This document shows, piece after piece, positions 31,798-33,229 of a DNA stretch of 33,229 bases (position 1 is its first letter; each line of letters starts with the position of its first letter). Source of the stretch: Amphimedon queenslandica. Lineage: Eukaryota > Porifera > Demospongiae > Haplosclerida > Niphatidae. The stretch is taken from NCBI RefSeq assembly GCF_000090795.2, contig NW_003546295.1, forward strand, positions 314,825-348,053, in the 5' to 3' direction. The notes beneath the pieces are model-generated. The model made no database searches, was not told the DNA's origin, and saw only the letters and a list, made by a program, of their open reading frames with translations. The translations under genes and the position numbers were made by a program.

Positions 31798-33170
31798 TTA
31801 TATTATACCTCCATACAGGACTCCAAAGTTAGAGGAAAACTTGGTGAGCCAGGTAGAGGCTAATTGCAAGTCGTCATTTGACACTTCTTCCTTTAGCAGT
31901 AACCATAGTCCTCTACAAAATAACTTAAGGTGGTTGAGATAATCATCTTTCAAGATGCCTTGTAATGCCACTATGGAATAGAAGAGTATCCATGATCTGT
32001 GCTCTGATGCTATATTAATTTTCATGATTGTAATTGTTTCATACATTCATGGATAACTTTCCAATGAAAATCTCTTATGTCTCTTGGCTCTCGAGATATC
32101 TCACAAGGAACAGAAATTTCAGATATCCTTTGATTTAAGGTAGATATGTTGGAACGCAGATCATACACAGTGCCAATACAGTGTGGAGACTGAAGCCATA
32201 GAGACATCAGTAATTAAGATACTCCTAATAAGGCACTGTGCATGTACTCTGGCGAAACACGTGCCTAAATCAAAACTACTCAGAACTGAAAGCCAAGATG
32301 GTCCTTTAATTCCTTGGCTCTATTAATTAAATTCTTAAGTTATTAATGCATGTCATATAAAGTTATATTTTGAAATTTAAGATCCTAAACTTACGATTGC
32401 ATTGGTCAGCATAGCATCACGAGCACTAATGATGAATGAGCTGTGATCTCTTGGAGAATACGTAGCTTGAGATGGAGATGTCAACATGACCTCAATTACC
32501 AGTTGCAACAGATACGCCTGGGTGATGGCAGAAAGAGCAGGAGCTATAAGCATTGAATTGACTCATATTGAGTATGTTTGCTCTTGCTGTTGGATCTGCT
32601 ATAAGGGCAAATATTTTTCCAGAAACCGTAACATCTTCATTCTCGTCAGTGGTAACTTGAAACCCTATACATGTATATTAGTCTGTATTATAATTACATG
32701 CATAGTGAAATACCTTTATCCAGGGACTGGATGTTTTTGATTATATACTTTAAGAAATGGCCCATATTGGGTTTCTCCTTTGCAAACCACAGTCTGGCAA
32801 GGATCAGGTTCTTAGGCAGTGCCCTTTGCACTGGTGGCAGATTGGCAATCATTAGTATGGCTGGCCACATAGAGATTTAGAAGGTACAATACCATCAGTA
32901 TTAAGTACCAATGAGAGGGATTGTTGATTGCTGGTGGTGATGTGGTCCAGGTCCATGCACAACTTACAATTGAGAATATCTGTAACACGTGTACCATTTC
33001 GAGACTGCTTTATTGCCTCTTCAGTGTATTCCTTAACTTTTTTATGAAATCCTTTCCCTGTAAAATTAAAATGATAATATTTGGTTGTTATAATGCTTCA
33101 CTTACTTTTATACATATATTTAATCTGTCCCATTACAGAAATGGTGAGCATCCTACTGTAAGGACTTGAA
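31798..33170 (-). pseudogene. tnp2-type (CACTA/EnSpm-like) transposase relic, extends past right edge
   Basis: Read right to left: GKGFHKKVKEYTEEAIKQSR, LSLVLNTDGIVPSKSLCG, a shift, IANLPPVQRALPKNLILARL and WFAKEKPNMGHFLKY (32760-32890), GFQVTTDENEDVTVSGKIFA, DPTARANILNMSQFNAYSSC with SFCHHPGV (32640-32510), GPSWLSVLSSFDLG, HAQCLIRSILI, LNQRISEISVPCEISREPRD and, across a short gap near 32040-32000, ASEHRSWILFYSIVALQGIL, LNHLKLFCRGLWLLLKEEVS and DDLQLASTWLTKFSSNFGVL. LNTDG, NLPP, LWFGK/KPNM-like, ARA...QFN...C-x2-C and the RSW-LFYS block follow the order of Transposase_21/tnp2 proteins. Frame changes and a few stops suggest a relic, but some may be introns. The N-terminus lies outside the window. 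Confidence 0.78.
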
Positions 33171-33229
33171 CAGCTGGAGCAATGACCTGCTTTGTCACTG
33201 GTTGCTTGGCAACTTTAACAGTAGTAGCA

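Noticed and set aside
32486..33169. Three plus-strand open frames near the right edge
   Set aside because: They are antisense shadows of the tnp2-like relic, whose conserved blocks read on the minus strand.

Overview
The window looks like a piece of an animal nuclear genome, most probably a demosponge (the protein variants recall the Amphimedon type). The reasons are AT-rich sequence, introns as short as about 45-80 nt with good GT...AG ends and preserved protein frame, and a dense mix of transposon-derived protein families typical of sponges and cnidarians. The species call is inference. No intact long gene, rRNA, tRNA or CRISPR array was seen. Almost everything that can be recognised is a decayed mobile-element gene, readable only by joining several frames across stops and frameshifts.

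Left part (1-8.2 kb). Two arrays of the same ~86-bp GGGAC-rich minisatellite lie in inverted orientation at 231-672 and 6802-7655. Between them is a divergent gene pair: on the minus strand a KDZ-type transposase (CxC5, CxC6-like, chromo-like, KDZ core), and on the plus strand a DUF3987 helicase/primase-like protein whose Walker A motif now carries a stop. Together they look like one ~7.4-kb KDZ-class element with array-type inverted ends and a DUF3987 partner gene. This is the most interesting unit in the window. A PHD-finger relic follows the right array.

Middle part (9.6-17.5 kb). There is a 237-bp MITE, a non-LTR retrotransposon tail with a restriction-like-endonuclease domain, and then a DUF6589 gene relic. 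The DUF6589 relic is cut in two by a 3029-bp Harbinger element with a TTA target duplication. That element carries a Myb/SANT-like gene and a HARBI1-like transposase. Between those two genes sits one 236-bp MITE, and inside that MITE a second MITE of the same family, each with an AATT duplication. The result is a four-level nest that gives an order of insertion.

Right part (17.6-33.2 kb). From left to right: a RecQ-like helicase relic (-), a BEL/Pao integrase tail (-), an unrecognised Cys-containing relic (-), a DUF4371/hAT C-terminal relic (-), a Penelope-like reverse transcriptase (-) that appears to be split by a BED-finger hAT transposase relic (+), a SAMD3-like multi-exon relic (+), a 31-bp palindromic minisatellite, and the 3' part of a tnp2 (CACTA/EnSpm-like) transposase (-) that runs off the right edge. 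The genes do not form a pathway. They are layers of insertions, and what they share is decay by point stops (one looks like CGA to TGA) and single-base frameshifts.
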